Positions 32,241 through 35,000 of a DNA stretch of 35,000 nt are shown in pieces; position 1 is the stretch's first letter; every line of letters starts with the position of its first letter. This stretch comes from Chrysomallon squamiferum (taxonomy: Eukaryota; Mollusca; Gastropoda; Neomphalida; Peltospiridae). The position numbers were made by a program, and so were the translations under genes. The notes beneath the pieces were generated by a model. The model did not search any database. It was not told the origin of the DNA and saw nothing but the letters and a program-made list of their open reading frames with translations. The stretch is taken from assembly GCA_012295275.1 (NCBI GenBank), contig CM022675.1, forward strand, positions 3,956,642-3,991,641, given 5' to 3'.

Positions 32241-32985
32241 TTTATTATTATACTTCAACTGTTTATATTAATTTTGATTTGACAATAATATATGTGATTT
32301 AAATTATCTACATGTCTGTCTGTGTCTGTTTGTCTGTCTGTCTTGTAAACACAAACAAATCAACTAAAAAAACTGTCTACCAAAATTTGAAAAAAGATCC
32401 AGAAAAATTATATCTGTCTGTTTTTCTTTCCACAATTCATATTAAACAAAGTAGTTAATCTAAACACTAATCTCATTAAAAAGCTTAAACGATTAATGCC
32501 AATGATTATATATCTGTGTTTTCCTTGTTAATTGTTTCTGTCATTTCCCGTTCCAGTCAAAGCTCGGATTGGTTTCGTCTATATGTGTATTTATTTTGTT
32601 GTCGTTATTTTGTAACTGAAGAGTGTTTATTTATTTTATTTTTTATTTTATTTTTTTTGGTTTTTATATAATTATTTTTGTGTTATCATGAAATAATTAT
32701 AGATGTTAAAATTGTGTGATGTATTATAAAACAATTTTCATTCATTCAGTCATTTTTTTAATTCCATCGTTCATTTGTTTGTTCGTTCTTCCTTCTTTCC
32801 TTCATTCCTTTCTTTCATTCTTTCCTTTTTATTCATTGATTAACTCATTCGTTCATTAATTTGCTCGTTCATTCTTTCTGTTTTCGTTCATTCACTAATT
32901 CTCGAACATAAATAACACTGCCAGCTCTGACTGATTCATGGATGCAAAACTGATTACAGGGAAATTAAAATTTAATTATGTAAAA
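32241..32985. other. AT-rich unique sequence
   Basis: Includes degenerate TTCATTCATTCG-type repeats at 32740-32900. No gene seen. Confidence 0.55.
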
Positions 32986-33054
<69 letters not shown>

Positions 33055-33070
33055 TGTATATATATATATG
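32986..33070. repeat. (TA)n-(TG)n-(TA)n tract
   Basis: TA, then about 24 TG units, then TA again. Confidence 0.95.
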
Positions 33071-33104
33071 TGTGTATTTATGTTTGTATGTATATATAGA
33101 TTTT

Positions 33105-33156
33105 GTAACAGATTTTTTTATGATATATGTATATTAATCATAAAAAGATCTGTTAC
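33105..33156. repeat. Inverted repeat, 20-base arms
   Basis: Left arm GTAACAGATTTTTTTATGAT (33105-33124) pairs with 33137-33156 at 19 of 20 positions; the loop is 12 bases. GTAACAGAT occurs once more just after it (33166-33174). No miRNA or transposon family recognised. Confidence 0.8.
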
Positions 33157-33211
33157 TGTTAATCTGTAACAGATGTACAAAGAAAGAGCGAGTTTCTTTT
33201 TTAATTCATCG

Positions 33212-33255
33212 TCACGTGACAGTCGTACGCGTAACCTAATCATCACGTGTCAGTC
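33212..33255 (+). promoter_or_regulatory. Paired E-box motif TCACGTGWCAGTC
   Basis: TCACGTGACAGTC (33212-33224) and TCACGTGTCAGTC (33243-33255) are direct repeats 31 bases apart, differing at one base, with GTACGCGTAACC between them. They sit about 4.3 kb upstream of the Evx start, just before a (CA)n tract. Confidence 0.35.
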
Positions 33256-33276
33256 AGTAAGTATTGTATTCATTTG

Positions 33277-33280
<4 letters not shown>

Positions 33281-33352
<72 letters not shown>

Positions 33353-33600
33353 TTTACATATACATATACATACATGTATGTGAGATATCTCTTCATATTG
33401 TGGGCGTCTACTATATATAAGAATATAAGGATTCATATATGTCATTGTATGTGTGTACGTACACATGCACGCATGTATGTTTATCTATATGTATGCATGT
33501 ATGCGTGTACGTATGTATGTATATATGTATAAGTGTGTATGTATTTATGTATGTATGAATATATATATATGTATATGTGTATAAGAGTGTATTTCTTTAT
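33281..33600. repeat. (CA)n and degenerate (GTAT)n
   Basis: (CA)n at 33282-33348, then imperfect TATG/GTAT sequence to about 33570. Long reading frames here are repeat-derived. Confidence 0.93.
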
Positions 33601-33719
33601 TTTTTTATTTTTTTTACTTGTCTATTTATTTATTTGTGTATTTGTGTATTTGTGTATTTGTTTGTTTGTCTGTTTATTTATTTTTTACTTGTTTGATTAT
33701 TTATTTGTTTAATTAATAA
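33601..33719. repeat. (TTTA/TTTG)n tract
   Basis: Imperfect tetranucleotide units. Confidence 0.85.
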
Positions 33720-34223
33720 AGTACTTCTGCACCAGTGCACAGACGTCAGTTTGGAGCGCGCTTTGAAACATCAGTTTGAGGAGGCAATGAAGAAGCGCCG
33801 CCGCTTGTGAAAAACACATGACGCTAATCCCGTCCGCTCTCAAAGCCACATAAACCTCGCAGGTGGGTTGAGAATTACACGAAGTTTAATTTTAAATTTA
33901 TTAGTTATTAAAAGCAAATTGTGAGCTTCAAACATGATGAGAGCGAGAGCCAGCGATACCCCGGGGGTGGGGAGAACAAGATGTCAATTTCTGCGAGCCT
34001 TTCTCGTCGAGCCTGTACCACCTGACCCCGGTGTAAAATATACACCTTTACAAAAGTGAACAGGTAGGTATTTATACGTGTGGCTGGTGTCTATTTCATG
34101 CGCCAGTAGTTCGCTTTGAGGTGGCATAAAAACACAATCAAACAGAAATGTACAACGAACTTTGATAGGTGGGTCGGAACACTATACGTGTTGCTACTAC
34201 AAACAAGATGTTGTATCTGTGTG
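33720..34223. promoter_or_regulatory. Unique GC-richer island 5 kb upstream of Evx
   Basis: Holds AGCGCGCTTTG near 33755, GCGCCGCCGC near 33794, GCTAATCCC (a TAATCC, Otx/bicoid-type site) near 33823, CACATAAACC near 33847 and CCCCGGGGGTGGGG near 33960. No exon seen. Candidate distal enhancer. Confidence 0.35.
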
Positions 34224-34398
34224 TGTGTTTATCTTTCTTTATCTTCCATTGCTTCTAAAACAGCCACGTAAATGTGCATTACGTTTAATAGTATTAGAAT
34301 ATTACATGTGTGTATGTGTTTATCTTTCTTTATCTTCCACTTCTAAAACAGCGACAGAAATGTGCATTACGTTTAATAGTATCAGAATATTACATTAA
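34224..34398. repeat. 91-bp tandem duplication
   Basis: TTTATCTTTCTTTATCTTCC starts near 34228 and 34319; both copies continue with CTTCTAAAACAGC, AAATGTGCATTACGTTTAAT and AGTATYAGAATATTACAT. The copies differ by a small deletion and a few substitutions. Confidence 0.88.
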
Positions 34399-34487
34399 CT
34401 TTACAGTATTTGCTTGTGTAACTGGATGTCGTTGTGTTTATCGATGCAAATAGATACTAGACAGAGATAGGTACTTATGTGTGTTTA
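34399..34487. other. Short unique sequence
   Basis: Nothing recognised. Confidence 0.5.
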
Positions 34488-34740
<253 letters not shown>

Positions 34741-35000
34741 TGAGATATAAAGAGATACAGGTGGGAAGTAATTGTCTATTCAGCGCCAGATTAATTAATT
34801 TCTGATCATAATAAATTTTAATCAAATAAATAAATAAACAAACAAACAAACAAACAAACAAATAAACAAATAAACAAACAAACAAATAAACAAACAAATA
34901 AAAACAAAACAAAAAAAACAACAACACAACAACAATAAATTATATAAATAAAAATTAATAAAAATAACGAGAGGAAGAACACAACTGGAAGGAAGAAGAA
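34741..35000. repeat. Unique DNA then (AAAC/AAAT)n
   Basis: Tetranucleotide run at about 34822-34930; the window ends in AT-rich sequence. Confidence 0.9.

Noticed and set aside
33173-33532. His/Thr-rich and Tyr/Val-rich protein frames
   Set aside because: Translations of (CA)n and (GTAT)n repeats.

Overview
This is a metazoan nuclear window, not bacterial or viral. Coding sequence is sparse and split by GT-AG introns. Most of the remaining DNA is AT-rich and full of microsatellites: (AAT)n, (AAAT/AAAC)n, (CA)n, (TA)n, (GATA)n and (GA)n. The one gene I recognise is an even-skipped/Evx homeobox gene on the minus strand. A degraded tRNA-derived SINE near 6.0-6.35 kb resembles, from memory, a family common in molluscs. 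The Evx tail sequence also fits a lophotrochozoan. A mollusc, or another lophotrochozoan, is my best guess and not a certainty.

The Evx coding sequence is complete in three exons: exon 1 at 28878-28533, exon 2 at 18185-18025 and exon 3 at 16491-15964, all minus strand. The joined frame is 1,035 bases and encodes 344 residues. Intron 1 is about 10.3 kb and interrupts a codon (phase 1). Intron 2 is about 1.5 kb, phase 0, and lies between homeodomain residues 46 and 47. The homeodomain (residues 124-183) has the diagnostic Evx recognition helix. Evx proteins are nuclear transcription factors of the Hox-linked class, used in posterior, mesodermal and neural patterning.

Layout: 1-15.6 kb lies downstream of the gene and has no recognisable gene. 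It alternates microsatellite tracts with less AT-rich unique islands and also holds the SINE relic and a 57-bp minisatellite (6.71-7.48 kb). The gene occupies 15.96-28.88 kb. Intron 1 carries several unique islands; the best (19.8-20.4 kb) combines an RFX X-box, CRE-like sites, a TATA box and two overlapping TCF/LEF sites. It also carries a 139-bp tandem duplication and a 35-bp satellite with a three-unit higher-order pattern. Upstream, 28.88-30.2 kb holds the likely promoter, with two inverted CCAAT boxes, a TATA-like box and a GC/KLF box. From 30.2 to 35 kb there are repeats plus one more island at 33.7-34.2 kb.

Across the window the palindrome TCACGTGA occurs eight times and TGACGTCA four times, mostly inside the unique islands. 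This looks more like a regulatory landscape around one developmental gene than a gene-dense region. I found no convincing new enzymatic, defence or mobile system. The best leads are the regulatory islands, the recurrent E-box/CRE motifs and the structured tandem repeats.
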